From positions 1-28,096 of the forward strand of contig JAWQRN010000592.1 in the NCBI GenBank assembly GCA_033557685.1: 28,096 nucleotides of DNA, read 5' to 3'. Source of the stretch: Sperchopsis tessellata (Eukaryota; Arthropoda; Insecta; Coleoptera; Hydrophilidae). The notes under the pieces were generated by a model. That model saw only the letters and a program-made list of their open reading frames with translations, was not told where the DNA came from and ran no database searches. Of this stretch, positions 1 to 10,289 are shown in pieces; the stretch's first letter is position 1; each line of letters opens with the position of its first letter. The position numbers were made by a program, and so were the translations under genes.

Positions 1-62
1 CTACACGGTTTCCACCCGGAAACAACATTCATACAGATACTAACCGTGGAAGTCTATTACAT
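1..62 (-). repeat. Copy of an unnamed dispersed repeat, cut by window edge (GNMT intron 4)
   Basis: Positions 1-62 align in the same orientation with about 18187-18255. Both run CTACAC.GTTT, CAC..GGAAACA, CATTC.TA.AGATA, CC.TGGAA.T.TATTACATT. The same family appears at 17641-17760, near 3240-3290 and near 9125-9215. The copy lies between GNMT exon 4 and the missing downstream exon. I do not recognise the family. Confidence 0.6.
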
Positions 63-108
63 TTAATACAATTATAATTAATTAATATATATAAACAATT
101 ATACTTAC

Positions 109-3100
109 GTTATAATAGATACATTTTGCGGGAGTGTATCCAGAATCTATAATATCATCATAATTTCTGTGGTCAATGAGTAGAAGACCACCAGGTTTTA
201 CGCATTTCTCGAAATTTTTCAGAGCTTGCCTGAAAAATAAATAATATATTTATCGATTTATCAATTAAAATAAATCTGACGTAAATTCATAATATAATAG
301 GTTTTAGTTTAAACATTAATATCCGAGATAACCTTAGCGACTTTTCTTGTTGCTATCTATGGGACGTGCGGTATCACAATTTTTATGTTATTACATGAAC
401 TGCTTGTCTTATAAAAAAATTATTATCGTCCTACACATTTTTCCATATTGAAAATAATATACACATTTGATAACGTATAAGAACATGACATGTGTGTATT
501 TACCAAATTTTACAAAATTACATAATACACATATTTTGTGCCCTTGAAATTTATTATCAGTTTATAAATAATGGTTTTGCTAAAAATATCCACGTTAAAA
601 ACCGATTCAATATTTTTTTCTAAATTACTTACATTTTAACTGAATATTTTAAAAACTAGCGAAACATTTTTAGATAAGGGTATTCGTGTCTACTTACTTT
701 TGTTCTCTTTGATCACCATACGAATCCATCATGTGAGCGAATGAATTTCCTAAACAGATCACAGCATCAAACCCTGCACCTACAAGTGGCTTGATATCAT
801 CGTACAAGTTGAGCCAGTTTGCCTCTTCTATGACTAAATTTTTGAAAGTATTTAAAATTAAATATGTTAAAAATATAAACTTTAAAACCTACCCCAATTA
901 TCGAACGCGGTTTCTTTCCTTCTGTTCCATCTGGCTTTAAGGGCATATTTTAACATTTTATCAGAAGCATCAACGGATGTTACATTGAAACCTTCTTCGA
1001 GCAACATAATGGAATCAACCCTGTAATAAATGGTTATATTATATAAAATATTCTTTTTAAATATTAGCAAGATGAAATTCTGTGAATTGTCATAATGGAA
1101 TTCCAGCAGAGAGAAAAACTGCACTTTTCAATTTAAAGTATATGGGTTCCTAAAACATCTAATCGCATTTTGCCATATGGATATACCTAACAATATATAT
1201 TGCTTTAATGTACATTAGTATAAATTTGTACCTTCCGCACATTTCTAAAAATATTGATACAATTACTATCCATTCAGGTATATCTTAATACATGCCATAT
1301 GTAGGATGTGTGATCATCACTTGCAAAGATATACAAGGTGTAGAAGAAATGAGAATAACTGTATTAATTTGAAAAACTTTAAACTTCAATTATCCACGCA
1401 AAAACTAGTCGAAAGAAGTTAAATTTGGCGAAAATGCAAGCCACTATATTCCCCCTCTTCTAGTTATCCACCGGTGAGAAATCACTTAATGCAAGTAATT
1501 TCCAAACTGCGGCGTGAAGTGCGGCGATGCTCCGTTCTGTTGGTAATGTAATGTCTGAATCTTCTCCGTTTGGAAATTTAGCGCCTAGGGCAGAAATGAA
1601 ATCGTATCGTAAAAATATCAAATATCGTTCACCATTTAAAGAACCAAAAAAGTATAGAACCAGCATACTGTTTTATTAATTCTGAAAAGAGCAAAGAGAG
1701 ATGCTTAAAATTCAGCCATATGCATCAAGCACGTTTTAGAAGGAAGGCTATATTTTTCATTTAGTTTCAATCACCTTTTTTTCACCGTGTATATTTTCGA
1801 AGGTGATGATCACAGATCTACATACCTCATATCACTTGATGTATAGAATTAAACAGTTTTAATTTGTGAATTAGAAAAGCACTTAAACAATACTTGACGA
1901 CATCGTAACTAGAGTTGTGATGGGTATATTTAAAAAAAGAGGGACAGAAATAAAGATTAAACAAAATTATCTCACCCAGAAATTTTCTCTTAAACCAATT
2001 ATAAATATATTATTAAGTTTTTTTTCCAGACATTTATATCACACTGTATATCTTCTAAAGTGGTAGTCACAGAACATATACATGGTATATTATTGAACTT
2101 GTAAAATTGAGTAGATTTCATGTCTGAAGAAAGAAGTGGAGGTTGAAATTTAAAACATGACATCATAACTCAAAAACTGTTGGTCATATTTTTACAAAAT
2201 ATCTATAACAAAAAGGTAATTTAAAAATAAAAAACGCCATATCCCAGGAATTTGTCATCAAAACATTAAAACATATTTTATGAATTTGTTTCCAAACTTT
2301 TGTATCATACTTTATAGCCAATAATAATTGATTATTTGATATAGACAGTAAACACAAAACCTAACTATTTGTTTGCGTTACGGCTAGGCTTTCTCTACTG
2401 CAGTTTATTTTGGAGAAACTTCCGAAGTTGTTGTTTATAAGAATAACTTACTCTATAATATGAATCAAATATTCAATAATCGAAAGAAAATTTAGTTATT
2501 CAATCTTGACTTTATCGAAATAGTAAAAGTAGCAAATATATATATTTACGTACGTAACTAGTAGCCAATAAAATAATATTTCACACTTAGTGGTTGGATA
2601 ATAAGTTTTATGTAAATAAATTATTTGTATCATAACTTCATTGTACTTAAATTTAATTGTTTCTTATTTCTTTAAATTATATTTTATTAATATTGCGAGT
2701 GAACTTTTTAAATCAACAACAACCCCCAACTTTATGACAATATGTCAAAGCACTGAACTGGAATACTCCCTGTGACACGACCGCGACCAGAACAAATCAA
2801 AACTTGGGAACCTACACAACAGGGAAACTAAAAAGGACGTACAGTAGTGCCACGGGGTTACCCTGAAAAAACCCTAATCTGAAAGATCCAGTTTATCCAA
2901 CGTAAGGTTTTGGAACTGAAAGCAACAGTCCGTATTTCATTAAAAATACATTACTTTATAGATATTTTAAGACCGAGATACAGGTAGAAACCTTCAAAAC
3001 TAACACTATGACCCTGAGTCATGGCACAGATAGCCTTACAGCTCGCTGGAATTCCGCCAAAAAAAGACATCAGGAAATATTTTTAAACGGCTAAAAACCA

Positions 3101-4995
3101 TTCAAACCTTTACATTTCAGACGCTGGTAAACTAATTTTACGTAATTGATGCACTAAATCATTTTTGCACACCATAGAAATTTTAATTTCAGAAGTGTAA
3201 AAGTCGAGTTTCAGATATCTTCCGTCGAATCAGTTCGTCCGTTAAGCTAGCATCACTTGCTTCGAAAATATCCTTGCAACAGTGACAAACTTGGCCCGCA
3301 ACAGTATGCCATTCATAGTTATTTCTACTATATTGATTTACTATTGTTCATTGATGGCAAATACAATATTTTCATACTTTGCTATTCTGGTAGTTTTTAA
3401 TTTAACATTTTATTTCTTCTTTTATTTGGTAGTCTTACAAATGCTGTACATTGCGGTAGTGTTTAAACAATAAACAAACGCAGTAGTTGAAAATATTTCC
3501 TTTAAGTGCTGTTCTGTTTAATATTAATATCCAAATGAAATGCTCAAATAATAAAATCCAGTGCTTTCTGTTGCATGAGCCTCATTGAATTTAGGTACAA
3601 TTATACACTATATAGGTTCCAACAACATGCGTAACGTTAAACAGAATGTAAAAAGTATCATATAACCAGAGTTTGTTAGTATAGAACTACAATATATCAT
3701 CTAAAAAATCAAAAGAGAAACCAGGACATTTATTACGTCTGTTTATATTGACACTACTTAATATTTAGATTAGACGCTGTTATTTTTATGGTGTCCGATT
3801 ACGACACTAGAAGTATAGAAACTATACATATTTCATTTGCAGTTACTCTTTAAATTAATTTCTCTATCTGCATAACAACAAAATGTGTTTTGCTCTTATA
3901 AATGAAATATGTTTCTTTCAAATCATATTCAGTATGAGAATAACTCCAATTTCACAAAAAGATTTACTAACAAAAGGGTATTTAGCTTAAGGCAATGTGG
4001 CGTTGACAGAAGCCCTTGTGTCCTAGAATATATAGATTTTCAGAGAAAAAATAATTTTAAAATTAGGAATTTTTCCATATTTTTCAATGCACCCTTTAGA
4101 TTTCAAACCAAATTTGTTTCTATTATGTACATGTCACATTTGTCATATGAAGGGATATCCACAGAAGAAGGAGGAAATAAAGAGTTTCTTAAATCACAAA
4201 TATTTACAACATCTTTACAGTTATTTACTACGAGAGTAATCAATTTTTGTAACTTGTTATATCATTTCTAAAATATGATGCCAACATATCATACAAGTTT
4301 CATAAGTATCTAGATTATACATTATAAGAGGAAAAATGAAGATTGAGATTTCAAGAAGACCGAATACCTGCAATATTTTCTCCAACGATTATATGATCTT
4401 CACTTATTAATTTCCGCTAGCAAATATATACATGTAGCATTTTGTTAGCTACTAGACTGTGGAGCCAGGAGCCATGAAATTGAGACCACGTAAACATTAA
4501 AGAACACTATTCCAGTTAGAAATTCCTTAATGTGTAAATAAGCCGATGTTAAGAAAATTATGTAAATATAAGTATGAGCAAGCATTATACTAGGACTTAT
4601 CATTAAGGCCGCTTTGCTTTGATTATGAGAAAATGTTTCAAATAGTAATAGATTGAGAGAACTAAAGAACACGCTTTAATGTAATATAAGACATAAACAG
4701 AACATTGTTTAGTAGAGTTTATGAAGTACACAGTCATATATAGGATATGCTCCAAGCAGTGTTTAATTGAGAAATTAATCCCCACTTACCCTGTTCCGCA
4801 AGCGACATCCAATATTCTCTTGCATTTCTTCTCTTTAAGCAGGCCAATCAAAAAGTTCTTGTAGTTTTCAGTCCTGGATTTCTTGTCTCCGATGAAGACC
4901 TCCCAAACTTTGGCGGCTTTCCCATCAGCGTATTGATCTCTCACACCTTCTGCAGGTGTTCCTAAGGAACGCGTTCTAAAGACGTTGTCAGCCAT
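109..4995 (-). CDS. GNMT: Glycine N-methyltransferase, spliced, exons 1-4 (3' part outside window)
   Basis: GNMT is a cytosolic enzyme that methylates glycine to sarcosine with S-adenosylmethionine and so buffers the SAM/SAH ratio. I read four exons on the minus strand: 4995-4790, 1020-893, 833-698 and 229-109. Every junction is GT-AG and phases match (2, 1, 2, 0), giving 197 uninterrupted codons; vertebrate GNMT has about 295. Family landmarks in order are [12 protein letters not shown] at the start, [12 protein letters not shown], the SAM-binding loop [11 protein letters not shown] near residues 62-72, [23 protein letters not shown], and LLIDHRNYD. The start at 4995 is chosen because MADN aligns with the family; an in-frame ATG at 5019 would add eight residues. 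Intron 1 is about 3.8 kb and holds transposon remains; intron 2 is only 59 bp. Intron 4 runs off the left edge. The intact frame suggests a working gene. Confidence 0.95.
1200..1333 (-). repeat. Inverted partner of the tandem terminal units (left flank)
   Basis: The reverse complement of about 1275-1333 (TGTATATCTTTGCAAGTGAT, then GATCACACATCCTACATA) matches the start of the plus-strand unit at 1790 (TATATTTTCGAAGGTGATGA, then TCACAGATCTACATAC). It sits left of the transposase relic, opposite the plus-strand units on the right. Similarity is clear for about 60 bp and fades towards 1200. Confidence 0.55.
1334..1789 (-). mobile_element. Degenerate Tc1/mariner-like core with transposase fragment
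   Basis: The left end reads TA-CAAGGTGTAGAAGAAATG and the right end TTTTTTCACCGTG-TA, imperfect inverted termini resembling the CAGTGTG ends of the element at 6031-7680. On the minus strand, 1666-1460 encodes a 68-residue open piece with [18 protein letters not shown]. This resembles the stretch just before the second catalytic acidic residue of insect IS630/Tc1/mariner transposases and the FEGNLTSVRYLDFLHFEL piece at 6395-6730. No catalytic motif is complete, so the element is dead. It lies in GNMT intron 1 in the same orientation as the gene. Confidence 0.55.
1790..2313 (+). repeat. Two tandem about 260-bp transposon-terminal units
   Basis: Unit 1 (1790-2046) and unit 2 (2047-2313) align from end to end with moderate identity. 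Each opens TAT.TTC.AA.GTG.T..TCACAG, has a middle block GACATC.TAACT, and closes with a TTTCCA.AC.TTT.TATCA.ACT terminus followed by TA. The closing motif matches the right end of the Tc1/mariner-like element at 7680 (TTCCAAACTTTATCATCACACTG). Three right-end termini are therefore stacked in one direction at 1783, 2040 and 2306. They lie in GNMT intron 1. Confidence 0.6.
2320..4780. other. GNMT intron 1 remainder, no gene recognised
   Basis: This AT-rich sequence has only short stop-bounded frames, including small plus-strand openings at 3282-3473 and 3909-4271 that show no family motif and no exon-like splice sites. A slightly GC-richer patch at about 2740-3060 looks like old repeat material but was not identified. 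A copy of the unnamed dispersed repeat lies near 3240-3290. Confidence 0.5.
3236..3290 (-). repeat. Partial copy of the unnamed dispersed repeat
   Basis: The reverse complement reads GCCAAGTTTGTCACTGTTGC, then AAGGATATTTTCGAAGCAAG and TGATGCTA. This aligns with GCCAAAGTTTTGTCGTATGT, then TGCAAGGAATATTTTCAAGG and CGAGTGATGCTA at 17692-17742. Only the central part of the family is present. Confidence 0.55.
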
Positions 4996-5048
4996 GGTCT
5001 CTTTAATAATAAAACACAAAGTTATTAATTTCTTTATATAAAAATATC

Positions 5049-5190
5049 GAGACTACGTGCACGTAAAAGAAACCAATTCCAGTTGGAGCACTGGATGTGG
5101 CAAAATTTTCAGGTGTGGGAGCCTAATCCCTGGCGTCGATGATTGGCCTTAGCAGCGGAAATAGGCCGACGTTAAATAAACAAACAACAA
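5049..5190 (+). mobile_element. SINE-like repeat, copy 1, just upstream of GNMT
   Basis: This copy shares a long block with the reverse complement of 5800-5990: CGTGCA.GTA, GGATG.GGCAAAATTT.CAGG, TAATCC.TGGC, GATTGGCC.TAGCAGCGGAAA and TAGGCCGAC. It ends in an A-rich tail TAAATAAACAAACAACAAAA, as expected of a SINE or the 3' end of a LINE. It is shorter at the 5' side than copy 2. It begins only about 55 bp upstream of the GNMT start codon. Confidence 0.65.
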
Positions 5191-5199
5191 AATTATAGA

Positions 5200-5790
5200 G
5201 AAAATATATTGATATATTGATTGTTGCTGTAGATTAGTCCGCACTATTATATTATTGTATTTCCATGACATGCTTAAATCATAAAGTTTTCTTAATTATT
5301 ACAAAAATTATAAGGTGTTTCAGTTTTTTTTTTTGAGGAATTTTTATAGTAGCTACTTTATCCCTTTTTTAAATACAAACATACATATTTTATTAGTCAA
5401 TTTGAAATAATTATACATTAAAATACTTATGTCCATAGGAGAATCGTTTCCAGCGTGAATACATTCAAATCTATTTGAACTATTTTTTTAAACGTATAAG
5501 TCATTGAAAACTGGATATATTAAAACACTCTATATAAGAGCTATAATTATTTTGATATAGTTTATAATATACGCTTTAAAAGAAACTTTTCATGAATATA
5601 GACTTTGTATTCGATGGCATTTAAACTTTACTACTTTATTAGATAGGTCAGTTTAGAATAGATAGAATTAAAAAATACAAAGTTATATTTATTATTATAT
5701 TTATAAAAATGTTTACATTTTATGTGAAACATATGAACGTTTATATATAGTTTGTATGCATCGCTTTAGAAAAAGAAATATGTCATAATT
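5200..5790. other. AT-rich gap between two SINE-like copies, nothing recognised
   Basis: The stretch is very AT-rich with homopolymer runs (for example T10 near 5325). It has no long reading frame, splice-flanked exon or clear repeat boundary. Confidence 0.4.
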
Positions 5791-5794
5791 AAAA

Positions 5795-5992
5795 ATCATT
5801 ATTTATTTAGTGTCGGCTATTTCCGCTGCTATGGCCAATCACCGATGCCATGGATTAAGTTCCTGCACCTGGAAATTTTGCCTCATCCTGTGTTTCAATT
5901 GGAGTTAGGTTATTGTACATGCACGTGGTATTCATTTAACTACTGTACACGGGACCCAGCGTTTTTCGTCCCTCCCGGAAGACGAGCACTAC
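5795..5992 (-). mobile_element. SINE-like repeat, copy 2, inverted relative to copy 1
   Basis: The reverse complement contains GCAAAATTTCCAGGTGCAGG, TAATCCATGGCATCGGTGAT, TGGCCATAGCAGCGGAAATA and GCCGAC, then a TAAATAA tail towards 5795. It extends further 5' than copy 1, with a GGGACGAAAAACGCTGGGTC-type block near 5970-5950. No clear tRNA A and B boxes were seen, so a LINE 3' end remains possible. The open frame at 5845-6072 lies mostly in this repeat and is not a gene. Confidence 0.65.
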
Positions 5993-6030
5993 AGAGATTT
6001 TTCCCTAATCACAAGAAAAATATAAATCTA

Positions 6031-7680
6031 CAGTGTGCTGATAAAGATAAAATTCATAATTACGTAATTTAAAATTTTTAAGAAAATGGCGCTGATAGAT
6101 AAATTTTATTTTTTAAAATGCAAATTCTTTCGTAAAATTTGTATTTATGACATCATTGGTTTTTGTGCAACGACATGATCATCATTTTTTTTTTAGATGA
6201 CAACCCCTATTTTATTTTTGATAGGCCTTCTTACTACTTAAACGATAATGTAAAAAATTGGTACATAACAATTTAGTTGAGAAAATGACACATTTACTTA
6301 AAAAAATTAAAATTAAATTTTAATGAAAATATTGTATTGAAGACAAAAATCACAAACATCTATATTTAACGCAAATCTTCAAATTATCCCACACCTACCA
6401 TTTGTCACTGTCCGTAACGAATGTAAACACTTCCATTTCAACACGAATTCTCTGCTGCAAATTTTCTACATTATTAGGTCTCTTAAAATAAATTCTTGAT
6501 TTCAAATAACCCCATAAGGAAAAATCTAAAGGGGTTAACTCCAATGTTCCCCGCGGCCCTATCCATCTTTCGGGAAATGTGATGTCTAGATATTGAAACC
6601 AAATCTTCTGATAGGGTACATCGTCATCATCATTTTTGCGAAATATAATTACTAGAGCTGGTACCAACTCAAAATGCAAAAAATCTAAATATCGAACAGA
6701 AGTGAGGTTTCCTTCAAAATAGAAAGGCACTTAGAAACGCTGTCCTATGATTTCCTCATTTAATTTACCTTAAACGTTGACTGTGGGATTCTTGTGTCCA
6801 ATGAAGATTTTCCCGTGACCAATGTCTGCAGTTGTGGTGATGTGCTGATGTATTCAGGGAAAAGTGGTTTTATTAAAAAAAATAATGTTACTTAAAAAAT
6901 TTGAACTAAGCATAATATTAATTCTTCACAAAAATCCAAACGGCGGTCTGGATCATCATTGCTTAACTCGTATATCAGTTGCACTGTACGGGTGATACTT
7001 TTCTTTTTTAAATAATTTTGCAAGAAAAGAACGGTCCACATTATTATTTAAAGCAATTTAATCTGAGCTCTTCGTTTAATTGAGGTCGACCTTGTCGAGG
7101 TAAATCTTTTACACATCTAGTTTATGTGTATTTGGCGAGCAATTTACTTACTGCAGATCTTGATTGAATAACTCACATGCTTCCTTAACCTATAGCCGTA
7201 TCCAAACATCATTACAATCTTTATTCTTTCCAGATCAGTTAAATGTGCAATTTTCCGTTAACTTCAAACAGATGAATGACTGTTTGCAACCTTTACTACA
7301 GGAAATGATTTCAATTAAGAGTTGTTATTTAAGCTTTTCACATTGTTTTTTGTTTACATAAAAAAAATAACAAAAATACAAGATGTTTCACAATTTAAAA
7401 AACAAGTTTGTGTCATTTTCGCAACAAAATTGTTATGTAAGGTACCAATTTTTTTACATTTCTATTTAAGTAGGAAAAAGTTCTAAAGGAAAATAAAATG
7501 GGGTTGCTATTTAAAAAAATGATAATCACATAATTGCGAAAAAACCAATTACATCATAAATAAAAATTTCACGTCAGTAGTTGCCATTATAAAATATGAA
7601 ATTGACCTGTCCGAACGATTTTCTTAAAAACACTAAATAACACAATTATAGATTTTATTCCAAACTTTATCATCACACTG
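6031..7680 (-). mobile_element. Tc1/mariner-like DNA transposon, full structure, dead transposase
   Basis: The element is bounded by TA-CAGTGTGCTGATAAAG at 6031 and by the reverse complement of TA-CAGTGTGATGATAAAG at 7680. The flanking TA pair fits the TA target duplication of the IS630/Tc1/mariner superfamily. Inverted repeats are long: about 6031-6310 pairs with about 7375-7680, sharing ATGA..T.ATTGGTTTTT, CAACCCC.ATTTTATTTT and ACAATTT.GTTG.GAAAATGA. Transposase remains lie inside on the minus strand. It sits in the intergenic space upstream of GNMT. Both ends are diverged from each other, which points to an old insertion. Confidence 0.8.
6395..7245 (-). pseudogene. Tc1/mariner-family transposase relic inside the 6031-7680 element
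   Basis: Reading leftward, the pieces follow transposase order. LTDLERIKIVMMFGYG near 7240-7195 resembles the N-terminal DNA-binding helix region. RCVKDLPRQGRPQLNEE near 7115-7065 resembles the PRSGRP linker. A patch near 6800 (HKNPTVNV) matches the strand before the second catalytic residue. The longest open stretch, 6730-6395, gives FEGNLTSVRYLDFLHFEL then ERWIGPRGTLELTPLDFSLW and GYLKS, the usual C-terminal signature near the last acidic residue. Stops and frameshifts separate the pieces, and the catalytic triad is not intact. This looks like a once full-length gene that has decayed. Confidence 0.75.
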
Positions 7681-7840
7681 TATATGTGGGAAGTATATCA
7701 GACTTCATTAACATAAAACGGTGCTAATGGATTTAAGCCTTAATTAAAATAAAGGAGCTAATATAATAAAATGTCTTTATTTCCTTTCATATGGAAACAT
7801 TATCATAAACATTCACTGCAAATGACAAAACATAACGCAG

Positions 7841-8069
7841 TTTTACAAGATGGAGTATGTAAAAAAATAATTTTACTCACGAAAATCTGACATTTACAAC
7901 GAGATAGTAAAAAAGAGGCACACAATCACCAAAAAGACAAATGAATTTATTAGTTATATAAACGTGTAATTGTTCTTCTGACCTTTTGATGCCTTTTTTA
8001 CCATCTCGCTGAAAATGTTAAATTTTCGTGAGGAAATATTACTTTTTCTACAAACTCCGTCTTGTTAAT
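7841..8069. mobile_element. Small MITE or foldback element with about 79-bp inverted repeats
   Basis: The left arm 7841-7919 and the reverse complement of 7991-8069 align along their length. Shared blocks include ACAAGA.GGAGT.TGTA.AAA, CTCACGAAAAT.T.ACATTT, and C..CGAGAT.GTAAAAAA followed by GGC. The loop is about 71 bp and carries no coding frame. A clean target duplication was not found. The origin is inferred to be a non-autonomous DNA transposon. Confidence 0.65.
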
Positions 8070-8074
8070 TACAG

Positions 8075-9120
8075 TGCATTTCTGATGACGTTTCTATGGG
8101 TAACACGCGCTTTAGTATCTGATAACATTATCTTTGTAAGTAATTGAGATTAACACTGTGGAAATCCCCATTTACGCAATTTTGCTTAGTTCTAAGAAAT
8201 ATCATTGCAGATTCACAACCTTAATTATAGCTTTAGGAAATTCGCTAGTAATTCCCACAGACAATTCGAGTTAGTGCCTACGTATATGGATGAACAAAGA
8301 TTACTTTTAATTTAACCGAAATGTATATGTATTTCTACGATAAATGTCAGAATACTTTGCAATTCGGTATAATACTAGAAGATTTATATTTCTTCCTTAA
8401 AAACAAAAAAAAACACCCTAGTAAATTTGTATTCTCACAGATTTTCATATTGTTGAAATTAATATGAAGATAGGTAAATAGTAAAAATAATAGCTACCTA
8501 CTGATGCTACAGGAATGTATACTCAAGTTGTTAAATTTCAAGAGATACTTAATTATTTTAAACAAATAGCAGTCAGTATTATAATTGTAAAGGTTTACCT
8601 TTGACCTAAGTACATGATATTTATGTATTTTATACCCTAGGGCTGTCCCTATAAACTTAATATCCTAGGAGCTTATGAGAAGGAAAATGAGGATGTCTCT
8701 GGATTTAATATAGTATTAATAAGAGCCGCTAAATGTAATGTTGGCCCTCTTAAAATTGATAATATTTACAAAATAAAAATTCAGCAAACTTATAAACTCG
8801 TGAAAACGATACAAGAAGAAGACGAAATATCAAATTAAGTCGAAATTGTAAAAAAGTGCGCAGGTCAAAATTTCTGCTAAAATTTATAATAAATAATTTT
8901 GAAAATTTAGTTCAATAAAAGTATTGGAACGATAGAGAAAGCTATAAATTAAACGAATGGAAATCAAATAAATCTCATTACCTAGAACTGAAAGCACATT
9001 ATCCTTAAATACTTTGAAAACATTTTGGACTTTTACATTTACTACAATTTTGTAATGTAAATGTTAGCTTTATGTATACACTGTTGTATCTAAGTAAACG
9101 TAAAATATCACCCTTAAATT
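8075..9120. other. Intergenic, no gene recognised
   Basis: This AT-rich sequence lies between GNMT and the Aven 3' end. All frames are short, and no conserved protein motif, tRNA or clear repeat boundary was seen. Confidence 0.4.
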
Positions 9121-9124
9121 GAAA

Positions 9125-9215
9125 ATGTGTTTTCAAGTGGAAGCCATGTAAACGCTCTGAAAAGTGCCAACTTTTCGTTCACTGTTACAAGTGACATTTT
9201 CACGGTGATAAATAA
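9125..9215 (+). repeat. Diverged copy of the unnamed dispersed repeat
   Basis: TGTTTTCAAGTGGAAGCCAT, ACGCTCTGAAAAGTGCCAAC, TTTTCGTTCACTGTTACAAG and TGACATTTTCACGGTGAT align with 17650-17742 in the same orientation (TGTTTCCACGTAGAAACC, AGCTCTGAAATGTGCCAAAG, TTTTGTCGTATGTTGCAAGG). The copy carries no intact frame. Confidence 0.55.
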
Positions 9216-9219
9216 AAAA

Positions 9220-10215
9220 TAAATTATTAGTTTGATCGTCTGAGTGCAAAGTTATATTCCGTTTACCCTTTTAATCTCGTCTATACACACTGTATATTCA
9301 CAGATTCTTGGACATTTATTATTTTAAATGTACACTACTGTAAAATTAAAATCTTAGTTTTATATTATTTAATGAATGATAGTAGGGTGAAAGAATTGTT
9401 ATTGACCTTTAATATATTTTGCGTCAATCAAAAGTCCTCCGAATCATCCTTATCAGAGAAGTTGTGCCTATGATTAATAAATGAGACCGGTTTACTGTTT
9501 GCGAAGAAAGTATGCCGCAATTAAAATAAAGTTTTCAGATTGGCTCAGCCAACACGAATTTAATAACAGTTGATAAAAGAAGATTGATATTAAATTGCAA
9601 AACCGAAGTAGTACACATCGTTTAATTTCATAAAAAGTTTAAAATTTCTCCACCAGACCAAAACAAAGCTGACCTAAACTGAGTACAGCAAAAATTTCTC
9701 TAATAACGGTTACATTATATACGTCAAAAGTTTAAAAAGCTTGGTTCTTTTGAATGTTCTGATTTACATTTCAAAACAAACGTGATTTGTAGACCAATTC
9801 TCACACATCTGCGGCTTGTAGTTCAAACCTGGGTGAAGGGAAATTTACTCCTACATAAACTACATGTGCTCTGCCAAACTGCATTGGTTGGGCAGAAAAT
9901 GCTACATTTCGGTTTAGAAATTTTATTTACTTTTACAGAATTTTAGAATTGCTTATGTACGTATCCGCTTTCTTACTAATACAATAAATGAAGTGAAAAA
10001 ATAAGTTAATATTATGTCAAAGTTAGTAAGATATCACAGCATCAAATTTTATATTAAATTTGAATCCTTTTAGAAATTAATTTCGAAAATTTTAACTGTT
10101 TAATAATACTAGAAATGTATGTAATTGTAGTCAGTGGTTTTGTACTTGTCCTATACTATTGTATCCTTATATTCGAAACAATTATTTAAGATTTAATTAT
10201 ACACGGCGTCATCAA
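9220..10215. other. Intergenic, no gene recognised
   Basis: I found no conserved frame. A CACACTG-TA motif at about 9287-9295 resembles a Tc1/mariner right end, but no partner end was found, so it is not called. Confidence 0.4.
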
Positions 10216-10222
10216 TGCCCAT

Positions 10223-10280
10223 ATGGCTTAGATGGCTTTAATAAACCTTGCATGTGCTAAAAATTTGATTCAAATAGTGC
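10223..10280 (+). repeat. tRNA-like segment, possible SINE head
   Basis: TGGCTTAGATGG at 10224-10235 fits the pol III A box. TGATTCAAATAG at 10266-10277 is a degenerate B box at tRNA-like spacing. There is no good cloverleaf, so it is more likely a SINE head or tRNA pseudogene than a working tRNA. Confidence 0.3.
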
Positions 10281-10289
10281 ATATAAAAA

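Noticed and set aside
3282..3473. 63-codon hydrophobic plus-strand frame
   Set aside because: Its residues are the usual product of AT-rich sequence, it partly overlaps a repeat fragment on the other strand, and it has no motif.
3909..4271. 120-codon plus-strand frame, the longest single-strand frame outside the repeats
   Set aside because: It has no recognisable domain, lies inside GNMT intron 1, opens on a non-ATG codon and has low-complexity AT-driven composition. A nested gene cannot be excluded but is not supported.
5845..6072. 75-codon plus-strand frame
   Set aside because: It runs antisense through SINE-like copy 2 and into the transposon end, so it is not a gene.
9283..9297. CACACTG-TA motif resembling a Tc1/mariner right end
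   Set aside because: No matching left end with inverted sequence was found nearby, and the preceding bases do not match the other termini.
9811..9830. GTTCAAACC resembling a pol III B box
   Set aside because: No A box at suitable distance and no cloverleaf.
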